In this document: positions 15,651 to 24,086 of the stretch, piece by piece
Layout of the letters: every line of letters begins with the position of its first letter
Numbering within the stretch: position 1 is the first letter of the stretch
NCBI GenBank assembly: GCA_031253985.1
Contig: JAIRVH010000159.1
Coordinates: 1-50,115 of the forward strand
Direction of reading: 5' to 3'
Origin: Sphingobacterium sp.
Lineage (GTDB): Bacteria > Bacteroidota > Bacteroidia > Sphingobacteriales > Sphingobacteriaceae
Length of the DNA stretch: 50,115 nt
Program-made: the position numbers and the translations under genes
The notes under the pieces: generated by a model
Told to the model about the DNA's origin: nothing
Database searches by the model: none
The model's input: only the letters and a program-made list of their open reading frames with translations

Positions 15651-18600
15651 TTAGAATCCAACACTAGCCCCCACTGTAAATGATCTGGTCATTGGATACG
15701 CATATAGATTTTGTAATTCCGGATCTACTCCCCTGTAATTTGTGATGATAAACGGATTTTGAACATTTAGATATACCCGCATGTTTTTGACAGTTTTTTG
15801 CTTTTGAATAAGTGATATCGGAAGACGATAGCCTAATGTGATATCCCGCACACGGAGAAAGTTTCCATTTTCTACCCAAAAATCAGAACTGCTGGCATAA
15901 CTGCTGTAATTGCCGTTGAGACCTGTCGGCATGGTACCATCTGTATGGTCATAAGCCCAACGATCTTTTGCCACTGAAAGCACGTTCCAGCCATATGCCC
16001 CTAGTTTCGCATAGACATCAGAATTGTTGGAATAATCACGATTGATTTTTTTCTGAATCAGACCATAAACATAGACCGAAAGATCAAAGTTTTTATAACT
16101 AAATTGATTGTTCATCCCGAAACTATAGTTCGGTACCGGACGGCCATTCCCTGTTGGATCATTATTTGTATGCAACTGCACCATATCAGCGGTAGACAAT
16201 TTACCATCGGGTTTTCCGGTTAAATTCCCGTTGTCATCGTAGCCATTCACATCCTTTATGATAATTTCACCTGGTAAAATTCCCGGCATCCAGCTCGGCG
16301 CTGACATTGTTGCTGGATTGTATATTCCGTCCGATAGATAGCCATAACCAGCGTTGAAGTTTCCTTTTTCGGCTTCATAGCGCGGTAGGGATTTCAGTGC
16401 CTCAGGCGCCCGGCTTACCCAGTAATTTTTGTAGTGCGAAAAATTTACGGTTGTATTCCAGTTAAAACCATCTTGCTGCACAAAGTTTTTCGTCTGCAGG
16501 TTTACTTCCCATCCCTGACTGCGTGTTTTTCCTGCATTTATGCTCGCTTCACGAACCACAAAGTCAGAGTTCAAATTGACGGTACTGAGGAGATCGGTAA
16601 ATTGGCGATTGAAATAATCAAAGCTGCCACTAATGCGCCCCTTGACAAAACCAAAGTCCAAACCAAAGTTAACCTCTGTTTGCGTTTCCCAGGTTAGATT
16701 AGGATTGGCCACCTGAATTGGACCAACTCCCGGCAGGTTCACACCGCCAATTACATACGGAAATTTGTTCCCATAATAAGCAAACGCACTGCCACCAATG
16801 GCTGAATTTCCGACCGAACCATAGCCTGCCCGCAATTTTAGGAAGCTGATGGCAGGAATAGCCTTGATAAATTCCTCCTCGGAAGCTACCCAAGCCGCAG
16901 ATACCCCTGGAAATGTTGCCCATTTTTTATTGGCGGCAAAACGAGATGCCCCATCTTTACGTACTGTTGCTGAAAAAATATATTTTCCATCAAAATCATA
17001 AACCGCACGGGCAAAATACGACTTCCAGATATCGTTCGCAGCCTTAGAACTTCCAACATATGGACGTTGTGCGGTTCCTAATCCCATATTGTAATACAGA
17101 AACATATCCGTAGGAAAATGATCATTTCCAACCTCAAGTCCATCGTGTTCAGAGATCTGATAGGAATGACCAAGCAAAGCCGTCAAATGTCCCTTCCCGA
17201 TATCTTTTGCGTAATTCAATGTATACTCACGTAATTGTGAAGAGGCATTGGTTTCAAATACGCCAGCCATTCCTTCTGCACGTGCGCCGTACAGAAATGT
17301 CCGTGGATAATATAAACTACGCTTGGCCGTACTCTGATCATAACTAAAACTGCCTTTAGCAGTAAGCCCTTCGAAGATCTTCCATTCCGCGTAAGCCGAA
17401 GTTAGCCAACGGTTTGATTTCGTGATATCCGTAATCGTCAAAAATGACATTGGATTGGGTGTGTTCTGATAATCGGGATTGATTGGATAGTTTCCCTGTT
17501 CATCTTGGAAAGGCATCGTCGGCGGATAATAAAATGCCGCTCCGATCATACCGGAATTCTCGTAAACACCGTCTCCCATGCTGCCATTGTTGGCTTTGGA
17601 ACCTGTCGCAATCACATTCACACCGACCTTAATGTTTTCACCGATTCCCTGATCCAGATTAAATTTACCCGAATACCGAGAATAATCTGAATTGCGCAGC
17701 ACACCTTCCTGATTCATATAGTTTCCAGATACATAATAATTAGTCTTATTGCTGGAACCAGACATCGACAGGTTGTGCTGTTGGGTGTTTCCCGTGCGCA
17801 TGATCGCATCAATTGCACTTGGATAAACCGTCTGTTTGTCGATCTGGTCCTGTGTATACTTAGGCACAAAAGCACCGACCGAATTTGGATCAACAGTGCC
17901 ATAGGGGCCCAACTTATTGTCCAGCATCCATTTTTCGCGCAAAATACGGTTACGCTCCAGCATATAGTCTTTAGTCCCAAGGATATCGTAGTATTTCAAT
18001 GACTTTTGAATCGCATGACTAAAGTCATATTGAATCGTTGGCAGTCCCTGTTTCCCTTTTTTGGTTGTGATCAGCACGACACCACCGGCAGCACGGGCAC
18101 CGTAGATGGCAGTCGCACTCGCATCTTTCAGGATGTCAATATTTTCGATATCATTGGGATTAATAAAATTCAATGGTGAACGGTTTACACCGCCCGAGCC
18201 ATATCGTGTATTTGTGGTTGGCTCACCCGCATCGTCATTGATGATAACACCATCCACGATATACAATGGCCCCATGGAAGCAAAAGACGCATTACTCCGG
18301 ATCTGCACCGATACGCCCGCGCCCGGCTGTCCCGATGTTTGCACCACATTGACACCGGCAGCCCTACCAGCAAGCCCTTGAGCAAAGTTGGTATTTGTCG
18401 CATTGTTCACATCACTCATTTTGACCGATGCCACTGATCCTGTCAGACTCTTCCGTTTTTGTGTCCCATAACCGACAACAACGACTTCATTTAGCGCATT
18501 GTCCTCTTTTTTTAGATGGATATTCAAAGGAGATTGGGTCGTTACCACAACTTCCAATGTGGTGAATCCAATGGAGCTGACAAGCAATACAGATCCATCC

Positions 18601-19124
18601 TTCGCTTCAATATTAAAGTTACCCGCACTGTCAGTTTGCGTCACTTTGGATGAGCCCTTCACTTTGACTGTCACGCCACTTAGTGGTATACCCCCTGCAT
18701 CAAGTACTTTCCCTTTGATCGTTTCACGCTGCTGCTGTTGTTCAGCTTTTATCTCAGGCTGTTTTTTACGGTACAATACAATGGTATTGCCTTTAATTTC
18801 ATAACCTACAGGTTGATCTTTCGTCAATGCCTCCAAGCTCTCCCGCAACCCTTTATTCTGAAGGTTTAATGACACAGGATGCGTGTCACTAAGATGTGTC
18901 TGTACGAGCACCAACTCATAGCCGCTCTGTTTCTTGATCGATTCCACAGCTTCCCTGAATGTCCCTTTATTTAAACTTAATGATATGCGTTGCGCATTGG
19001 CAGTCACATGTAGCTGACTGCTAAAGAGCAGCAAAAAGGCTGGAACTACTTTTTTGACACTAGAAGGCATAGTCCAGCGGCACAGGTTTTGTGCTTGTTG
19101 ATTAAAATTCATAAATTTAAGCAT
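15651..19124 (-). CDS. SusC/RagA TonB-dependent transporter with STN domain (PUL 1)
   Basis: About 1157 aa. After the signal peptide (ending near HVTANAQ) comes an STN signalling domain (FREAVESIKKQSGYELVLV...), then a carboxypeptidase-regulatory-like domain (IKGKVLDAGGIPLSGVTVKVKG), the 'EVVVVGYGTQKRKSLTGSV' SusC signature, the plug ('PLYIVDGVIIND', 'ILKDASATAIYGARAAGGVVLITTKKG') and a C-terminal 22-strand-type barrel. The STN domain fits control through the neighbouring FecR and ECF sigma factor. I prefer a start at 19124 (MLKFMNF) or 19112 (MNFNQQ); the frame is open to 19145. Imports an oligosaccharide or similar ligand with the adjacent SusD. Confidence 0.95.
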   Translation of the reverse strand: MLKFMNFNQQAQNLCRWTMPSSVKKVVPAFLLLFSSQLHVTANAQRISLSLNKGTFREAVESIKKQSGYELVLVQTHLSDTHPVSLNLQNKGLRESLEALTKDQPVGYEIKGNTIVLYRKKQPEIKAEQQQQRETIKGKVLDAGGIPLSGVTVKVKGSSKVTQTDSAGNFNIEAKDGSVLLVSSIGFTTLEVVVTTQSPLNIHLKKEDNALNEVVVVGYGTQKRKSLTGSVASVKMSDVNNATNTNFAQGLAGRAAGVNVVQTSGQPGAGVSVQIRSNASFASMGPLYIVDGVIINDDAGEPTTNTRYGSGGVNRSPLNFINPNDIENIDILKDASATAIYGARAAGGVVLITTKKGKQGLPTIQYDFSHAIQKSLKYYDILGTKDYMLERNRILREKWMLDNKLGPYGTVDPNSVGAFVPKYTQDQIDKQTVYPSAIDAIMRTGNTQQHNLSMSGSSNKTNYYVSGNYMNQEGVLRNSDYSRYSGKFNLDQGIGENIKVGVNVIATGSKANNGSMGDGVYENSGMIGAAFYYPPTMPFQDEQGNYPINPDYQNTPNPMSFLTITDITKSNRWLTSAYAEWKIFEGLTAKGSFSYDQSTAKRSLYYPRTFLYGARAEGMAGVFETNASSQLREYTLNYAKDIGKGHLTALLGHSYQISEHDGLEVGNDHFPTDMFLYYNMGLGTAQRPYVGSSKAANDIWKSYFARAVYDFDGKYIFSATVRKDGASRFAANKKWATFPGVSAAWVASEEEFIKAIPAISFLKLRAGYGSVGNSAIGGSAFAYYGNKFPYVIGGVNLPGVGPIQVANPNLTWETQTEVNFGLDFGFVKGRISGSFDYFNRQFTDLLSTVNLNSDFVVREASINAGKTRSQGWEVNLQTKNFVQQDGFNWNTTVNFSHYKNYWVSRAPEALKSLPRYEAEKGNFNAGYGYLSDGIYNPATMSAPSWMPGILPGEIIIKDVNGYDDNGNLTGKPDGKLSTADMVQLHTNNDPTGNGRPVPNYSFGMNNQFSYKNFDLSVYVYGLIQKKINRDYSNNSDVYAKLGAYGWNVLSVAKDRWAYDHTDGTMPTGLNGNYSSYASSSDFWVENGNFLRVRDITLGYRLPISLIQKQKTVKNMRVYLNVQNPFIITNYRGVDPELQNLYAYPMTRSFTVGASVGF

Positions 19125-19296
19125 GTTTATGGTTCCTATAATCATTGATTATCAGAACCTATTTTCAATAATTCTAAGCGTGGAGGTGGTTGCAACACCT
19201 TCACGCTATTTTCCCTATCTTCGTCAATTTTCAGGAAGTATTGCCAAGGGCCCGATGCTGTATCATAATTTGCATTTTTTAGGGTTGTGTTATTTA

Positions 19297-20430
19297 TTAT
19301 TTTGTCTGAGTCACTGTAATTGTATTTCCGTTTTTGGCGAATTTGGCCAAACCAGTCATTTCGAGCAGGTCAAGTACCTCGTCAACACGTTTTTTACGCG
19401 AGATGGTCGCATCAACTTTGTCTTTTGGAACAGCACCGGCATAACGGACTTCAACATCGTACCAACGCGCAAGCTCATCCATGATTTCGGGAATCTGTTT
19501 ACCTTCAAAATTAAAAAACCCGTTTTTCCAGGCAATCACGTCCTCCACATTGACTTTCCTCTTGCTGAGCCCGCTATTAGAAGACACCAGCTGCTCCCCA
19601 GGCACCAATTTCACCGCATTGTTGACCATGACGGATCCTTCCAACAATGTTGTGGCACTGCTGCTGGCATTTTGATCACTCTTAACATTAAAATGAGTCC
19701 CCAATACTTTAATTTCCTGTTTTTCGGTAACAACGACAAAGGGCACTGCTGCATTTTTAGCTACCTCAAAATAGGCCTCTCCCTCGAGCATAACCCTTCT
19801 TTGTTTCTGTCCCGTAAAATTGACAGGGAAACGAAGGGAGGATGCAGCATTCAGCCATACTTTGGTACCGTCTGCCAAGGTAAGCTGATATTGATGTCCC
19901 CTTGCAGTCATCAAGGTGTTGAAAACTGGACTTTTAGAAGCGGCACTTACAGCATTGCTATAGACTAAAGAGCTATCGTTACTTTTAGAAATTTTCGAGT
20001 TTGTTTCCTCACCGATCAAACCCTGCCCTTGCTTTTCAAGTTCAATCTGATCTCCATTATCCATGATGAGGACAGCCCCCTCCTGAACAGACGGAATTTT
20101 TACCTTTGCTATTATGCGATCATTGGTACTTATCGTGCTATTCCATTGGTAAAACCACAAACCGGCAGCGACAATACAGAGCAGTGCCGCCGCTATTGCG
20201 ATCGCTGTGCGAATATTGATAACAGAGTTTTTCTTCTCAAAAGCTCTTCCGACAATCGTTTCCAGAAGACGGTCTTTCTGAATAGTATCCAAAACATCCT
20301 GCGGATTACTTTGACGACACTCTTGCTGTGCATCACACCAGTGACTATATCGACGCAAGTCTTCCTCAGATGCGACCCCCGCATCGATACGTTTCAAAAT
20401 ATCAAGTAATTCCTTGTTGACCTCTTTCAT
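19297..20430 (-). CDS. FecR-type anti-sigma factor (PUL 1)
   Basis: 377 aa. The N-terminal ~75 residues form the cytoplasmic sigma-binding part. A single membrane helix follows (TAIAIAAALLCIVAAGLWFYQW), then the periplasmic FecR domain ('GHQYQLTLADGTKVWLNAASSLRFPV', 'GEAYFEV', 'VLGTHFNV') and a C-terminal STN-like DUF4974 domain (FNFEGKQIPEIMDELARWYDVEV). It should transmit the signal from the STN domain of SusC to the sigma factor. Start at ATG 20430; a longer frame upstream adds 13 unlikely residues. Confidence 0.92.
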   Translation of the reverse strand: MKEVNKELLDILKRIDAGVASEEDLRRYSHWCDAQQECRQSNPQDVLDTIQKDRLLETIVGRAFEKKNSVINIRTAIAIAAALLCIVAAGLWFYQWNSTISTNDRIIAKVKIPSVQEGAVLIMDNGDQIELEKQGQGLIGEETNSKISKSNDSSLVYSNAVSAASKSPVFNTLMTARGHQYQLTLADGTKVWLNAASSLRFPVNFTGQKQRRVMLEGEAYFEVAKNAAVPFVVVTEKQEIKVLGTHFNVKSDQNASSSATTLLEGSVMVNNAVKLVPGEQLVSSNSGLSKRKVNVEDVIAWKNGFFNFEGKQIPEIMDELARWYDVEVRYAGAVPKDKVDATISRKKRVDEVLDLLEMTGLAKFAKNGNTITVTQTK

Positions 20431-20491
20431 GAATTCGAGTTTCCCCTTGTTTATATAACCAAGGGACATGAAGGTGGCCTATGTACTAGTG

Positions 20492-21061
20492 TTAATGAAA
20501 AAAAAATAAAAAAAATGTCCAATAAAAATTCCTGGAAAGGTAAACTCTTAATTTTTTGAGCGATACAGACAGGTGATTCCGTACAGTATTTTCAGATATA
20601 CCCAGCTGTTGGGCAATATCCTGATGAGGAAGGTAGTTTTCGCGGCTCATGACAAATACTTCTCTTGCCTTTGGCGGCAGCGTACGTATAAAGTCATGAA
20701 TTACGGCCTGCAACTCTTTGAGGGCGAGGCCGTCGTCTTCGACAGCATCTATTGTCGACGGTCGCTGATGGAGAATTTCCTCCCTTCGTCGACTTGCAAG
20801 GATCTTTCGGGTCAGTTTGTACTTAACAGCCGCAAAAAGGTAACTTTTAAGATTCGTAATGGTCAGTTCTTCGCGGTTTTCCCACAGCCATACAAACACA
20901 TCCTGTATAACATCGGTACAGTCTTCCTCATCTTTGATGATATTAATACCAAACAAAAATAGCTTATCCACATATTTTCCATAGATGGTCCTAAATGCTG
21001 AAGTATCTCCAGATTTCAGTCTTTCAACTAAGTCAAGATCTGCTTGATCATTTTGGTTCAT
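20492..21061 (-). CDS. ECF RNA polymerase sigma factor (PUL 1)
   Basis: 189 aa. Region 2 is seen in 'AFRTIYGKYVDKLFLFGINII' and 'TDVIQDVFVWLWENRE', region 4 in 'TLPPKAREVFVMSRENYLPHQDIAQQLGISENTVRNHLSVSLKKLR'. This is the FecI-like Bacteroidota group. The C-terminus has an odd aromatic tail (FYWTFFLFFF) beyond the HTH. It precedes fecR by 61 nt. Expected to direct transcription of this susC operon when substrate is sensed. Confidence 0.93.
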   Translation of the reverse strand: MNQNDQADLDLVERLKSGDTSAFRTIYGKYVDKLFLFGINIIKDEEDCTDVIQDVFVWLWENREELTITNLKSYLFAAVKYKLTRKILASRRREEILHQRPSTIDAVEDDGLALKELQAVIHDFIRTLPPKAREVFVMSRENYLPHQDIAQQLGISENTVRNHLSVSLKKLRVYLSRNFYWTFFLFFFH

Positions 21062-21449
21062 AGCCTATCATATTTAGGGAGGGCAATCAAATCGTATCAC
21101 GATGTTAAGTAGAATTATCAGTAAATACAATAGGTTCACAAACGCAATCGTTTGCTCAAAATCACGCCTATTTTGGGAATAGAGGACAAAGTCCTTTTTA
21201 AAATCTCACAAACATAATTTTAGAACTCCGCTTGTGCGATTTATCAAGAATATCAAAAATCACCTCCCTTCCAGCCAATGGGCGTATTCCATAAGTGCAA
21301 ATAAGAGATCCGGCAATTGAATAGCACAGAATTTTATATTTGCATGTTTTTGGACCAGTCCAACTGAAACTATCAGATCGTTAACGATGCAGATATACTA
21401 GAAAAAACTCCCAGCAACATACTTAGACAACGGAAAAACTAAATACAAA
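21062..21449. other. intergenic between PUL 1 and the sulfur operon
   Basis: About 390 nt without a gene. It should contain the promoter of the sigma factor gene (reading left); TACGATTTG on the - strand at about 21093-21101 is a near match to a -7 box with a 3-nt spacer, but no -33 element is visible. Confidence 0.35.
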
Positions 21450-21471
21450 AGGCCAAGAAATCTCTTGGCCT
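21450..21471 (-). terminator. terminator of the SusCD-sulfur operon
   Basis: AGGCCAAGA (21450-21458) pairs with TCTTGGCCT (21463-21471), 4-nt loop. On the - strand the stem is followed by TTTTGTATTT. It lies 171 nt past the stop of the last gene of the operon, and nothing else in between looks coding. Confidence 0.75.
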
Positions 21472-21642
21472 AATGCAACATATTATTTGGGGTGTTTTCG
21501 TAGCTCTCTACTTAGCAAAAATACTGCCGAAAATAAATACGCACCCCGGAATTTTATTTTTTTCCTAAACGCCGGTATTATAAAACAAAAATACACCATA
21601 GCAACATCATTTATTTGCACAGCGCCTGGGTTAGTAAAATTC

Positions 21643-23070
21643 CTATAGCCGCAAACCAAAATGCTCGCTGAGCGCTGTCCGTGCAGCATGGTAACCGCAC
21701 ATGCCGTGCACGCCGCCACCTGGAGGCGTAGATGACGAACAGAGATAAATATGGTCTATCGAAGTACGGTATGGATTTAAGGCCAGCACAGGGCGGCTGT
21801 ACAACTGCGTAATATCCATGATTCCGCCATTGATATCCCCGCCAATGTAATTGGGATTATAGGCTTCCAGCTTCGCTGGCGAAAAGCTGTGTTTTGCTAA
21901 AATAGTATCTTTAAATCCGGGAGCAAATCGCTCAACCTGATTTTCAATAGACTCGGTATAATCGATATCACTTCCATTAGGCACATGGCAGTATGCCCAG
22001 CCTGTGTGTTTGCCTTCGGGTGCGCGTCGAGGATCGAATGCACTTTGCTGTGCAAACAAAACAAATGGCTTGTCGACCTGTTTTCCCAGATGACTCAAAC
22101 GCTCGCTTTCTGCAATTTCCGCATAGGTATTTCCGAGATGTACGGTTGCTGCCTGCTGACAGCGAAAGTCCTTAAACGGCGTTATCTCGGACAAGGCCCA
22201 GTCGACTTTAAACACCCCCATTCCCTGTCTGTATCCCTCAAGCCTTTTGCGGTAACGCTCCCCAAGCGCAATTCCTTTCAGCTGCAACAGCTGCCTTGGG
22301 GTCATATCACAGAAAAGCACCTTATGATAAGGCAGATCGCGTACATCCTCGACCCAACAGCCCGTTTGCACCTCCCCGCCCAACGATTGATAATAATGTA
22401 GCAACGCATTGGCAATGGATTGCGAGCCGCCCACAGGAATCTGCCAGCCGTACTTATTGCCCACGGCAGACAACACGATCGCAATCGCTGAAGTCGTCCA
22501 GTTTGTCAGGGGCTGAATACCATGTGCTGCCATGCCCGCCCACAGTGCTTTCGCCTGCTCGGTAGTGAAGCGTCCTGCCATCCAGCTCGCAGGCTGCAGG
22601 GCCTCAAGCCCAAAAGAAGCCAAGGTTAAGGGGTGTTTCGGAAAGGATAATGGCCCCATTATATCTAGGGCAAGCTCATCCCAATGGGCAATGACCTTTT
22701 CGACCAGCTTACGGTAACGCCCTCCATCAGCTCCCAGCCCCCGCTCTGTTTCAGCAAGACTGTGATAGAGTATGGCGGACTCCTTATCCTCCAGCGGATG
22801 CGCCGCTGCATAGCGGGGTTTAACAAAAGATAGTCCAAAGGCCTCCAAAGGCAGACTTCTGAAAAATGGCGAAGCCATGGCCATCGGATGGATCGCCGAA
22901 CACACATCGTGCTGAAAACCCGGAAGTGTAAGCTCTTTTGTGCGCATGCCACCGCCAATCGTATCGGCACCTTCCAGCAGCAGCGTACTTAGCCCCTGCT
23001 GCTGGAAGGTAATCGCCGCTGCCAGACCATTTGGTCCTGAGCCAATAATAATTGCATCAAATTTTCGCAT
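21643..23070 (-). CDS. FAD-dependent oxidoreductase, phytoene-desaturase/PYROXD2-like
   Basis: 475 aa. The N-terminal dinucleotide fold is explicit: 'DAIIIGSGPNGLAAAITF' with GSGPNG at 10-15, then an acidic residue after strand 2 (LLLEGADTIGGGMRT). The C-terminus 'YLCSSSTPPGGGVHGMCGYHAARTAL' is the FAD-binding end typical of phytoene desaturase-like and PYROXD2-like proteins. No signal peptide, so cytoplasmic or membrane-associated. Last gene of the long operon, 20 nt after the small lipoprotein. The substrate is not evident; carotenoid synthesis is unlikely since no other crt gene is near. Confidence 0.8.
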   Translation of the reverse strand: MRKFDAIIIGSGPNGLAAAITFQQQGLSTLLLEGADTIGGGMRTKELTLPGFQHDVCSAIHPMAMASPFFRSLPLEAFGLSFVKPRYAAAHPLEDKESAILYHSLAETERGLGADGGRYRKLVEKVIAHWDELALDIMGPLSFPKHPLTLASFGLEALQPASWMAGRFTTEQAKALWAGMAAHGIQPLTNWTTSAIAIVLSAVGNKYGWQIPVGGSQSIANALLHYYQSLGGEVQTGCWVEDVRDLPYHKVLFCDMTPRQLLQLKGIALGERYRKRLEGYRQGMGVFKVDWALSEITPFKDFRCQQAATVHLGNTYAEIAESERLSHLGKQVDKPFVLFAQQSAFDPRRAPEGKHTGWAYCHVPNGSDIDYTESIENQVERFAPGFKDTILAKHSFSPAKLEAYNPNYIGGDINGGIMDITQLYSRPVLALNPYRTSIDHIYLCSSSTPPGGGVHGMCGYHAARTALSEHFGLRL

Positions 23071-23090
23071 ATACTGGATTTTTATCGCTC

Positions 23091-23252
23091 TTAGTCACAA
23101 CCTGTATTGGGCTGCTCCTTTTTTGAACCCTTCGATGAAGTAGAGTCCGCTTGTTCCTTGCCAGCTTCTTTTTTCTTGCCCGCCGATCCGCAAGCGACGG
23201 TAAATGTCGTTAAAACAAATGCCAAAAGCCCAAGTTTGATTATTTTTTTCAT
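23091..23252 (-). CDS. 53-residue lipoprotein
   Basis: ATG at 23252, stop at 23091-23093. The signal peptide MKKIIKLGLLAFVLTTF ends at the lipobox TVAC (Cys21), leaving a mature peptide of only 33 residues that is nearly all Lys, Glu, Ser, Gly and Gln and ends Thr-Gly-Cys-Asp. It is easy to overlook because it is so short. It lies 129 nt after the thioredoxin-like gene and 20 nt before the FAD enzyme, in the same direction. A second Cys near the end is notable in a sulfur context. No known family recognised; possibly an entericidin-like small lipoprotein. Confidence 0.7.
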   Translation of the reverse strand: MKKIIKLGLLAFVLTTFTVACGSAGKKKEAGKEQADSTSSKGSKKEQPNTGCD

Positions 23253-23381
23253 AGTTTATCTATTTAGTTTCGCTTTATACTCTTTCATATAATTTTATAC
23301 GCCTACACAGTATCCGTTCCTGTGGTGCACTCATCTCTTAACTGCGCTTTATCCAGATTTTAGAGATCGGATGCAAAAGAC

Positions 23382-24053
23382 TTATATCGCCCGTTCATCG
23401 GTAAAATATTCGCGGTAGCGCTGTTTAAGCTCCTGACGCTGCGTGCTATCCAATTTTATTTTGGGGTCTATCTGCGACACCACGGTGGAAACAACCTTGT
23501 GGACTCCTTTTCCTTTTTCGATAAACAGTACTGTCGGTGAAGATATCCGTTTGATGGAATCAATGCCAACGGCTGTATAGGGATTCAATATATTGTGAAA
23601 TTTGGCTAGAATGGCCTCGTAACCTGGACTCCCAGCTTTAGTCGTGATGACTTTACCTGCTTTATCCTTCTCCTTCAAATCCCGGATATCGTGAATATTG
23701 AGGTAATAAATGGTCGCTTTTTCCTCCTGCGCAAATTCCAGCAAAGGTGTTATGGCATTGCGGAACCAGGGACAGCTCGGCCAGCCAAAAAGGACAATTC
23801 CATTTTCAATCTCCAGCACATCCTGTTCCGTCGCATAAACAATACGCGCATTATCCGGAATCTGCACAGGTACTTTATTGGTCTTATTCAGGCTTTCTAG
23901 TTCCTGTTTAAAACGAACAGCTTCTTCTTTCTTGATCAAAACCTGACTGTTTTTTAAGGCCTCTTTGGTATCCTGTCTGGATTGGCAGTTTGTGATATTG
24001 AACAGCACGCAGATCGCCAAAAGCATACTTGCTATTAATTTTAAGTCTTTCAT
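23382..24053 (-). CDS. thioredoxin-fold lipoprotein with a CPWF active site
   Basis: 223 aa. Lipobox ITNC (Cys23). A thioredoxin-like domain covers about residues 65-215: 'GIVLFGWPSCPWFRNAITPLLEFA' gives the active-site helix, 'ATIYYLNIHDIRDLKE' the next strand, and 'RISSPTVLFIEKGKGV' the cis-Pro loop. In related proteins the site is CPWC; here the second Cys is Phe97, leaving Cys94 alone, so a classical dithiol mechanism is not possible. A single exposed periplasmic Cys would suit a persulfide carrier or a thiol-binding role. Located between the persulfide dioxygenase/rhodanese gene (33 nt) and the small lipoprotein. Confidence 0.75.
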   Translation of the reverse strand: MKDLKLIASMLLAICVLFNITNCQSRQDTKEALKNSQVLIKKEEAVRFKQELESLNKTNKVPVQIPDNARIVYATEQDVLEIENGIVLFGWPSCPWFRNAITPLLEFAQEEKATIYYLNIHDIRDLKEKDKAGKVITTKAGSPGYEAILAKFHNILNPYTAVGIDSIKRISSPTVLFIEKGKGVHKVVSTVVSQIDPKIKLDSTQRQELKQRYREYFTDERAI

Positions 24054-24086
24054 CTTACATTGGGCTTTAATTCTGATATATTCTTG

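Noticed and set aside
19123..19968. 281-codon + strand frame antisense to fecR
   Set aside because: Long only because the antisense frame of a well-supported FecR gene happens to lack stops; no recognisable domain.
21643..23070. Carotenoid biosynthesis role for the FAD enzyme
   Set aside because: Resembles phytoene desaturases in fold only; no phytoene synthase or other crt gene is nearby and it belongs to the sulfur-type operon.
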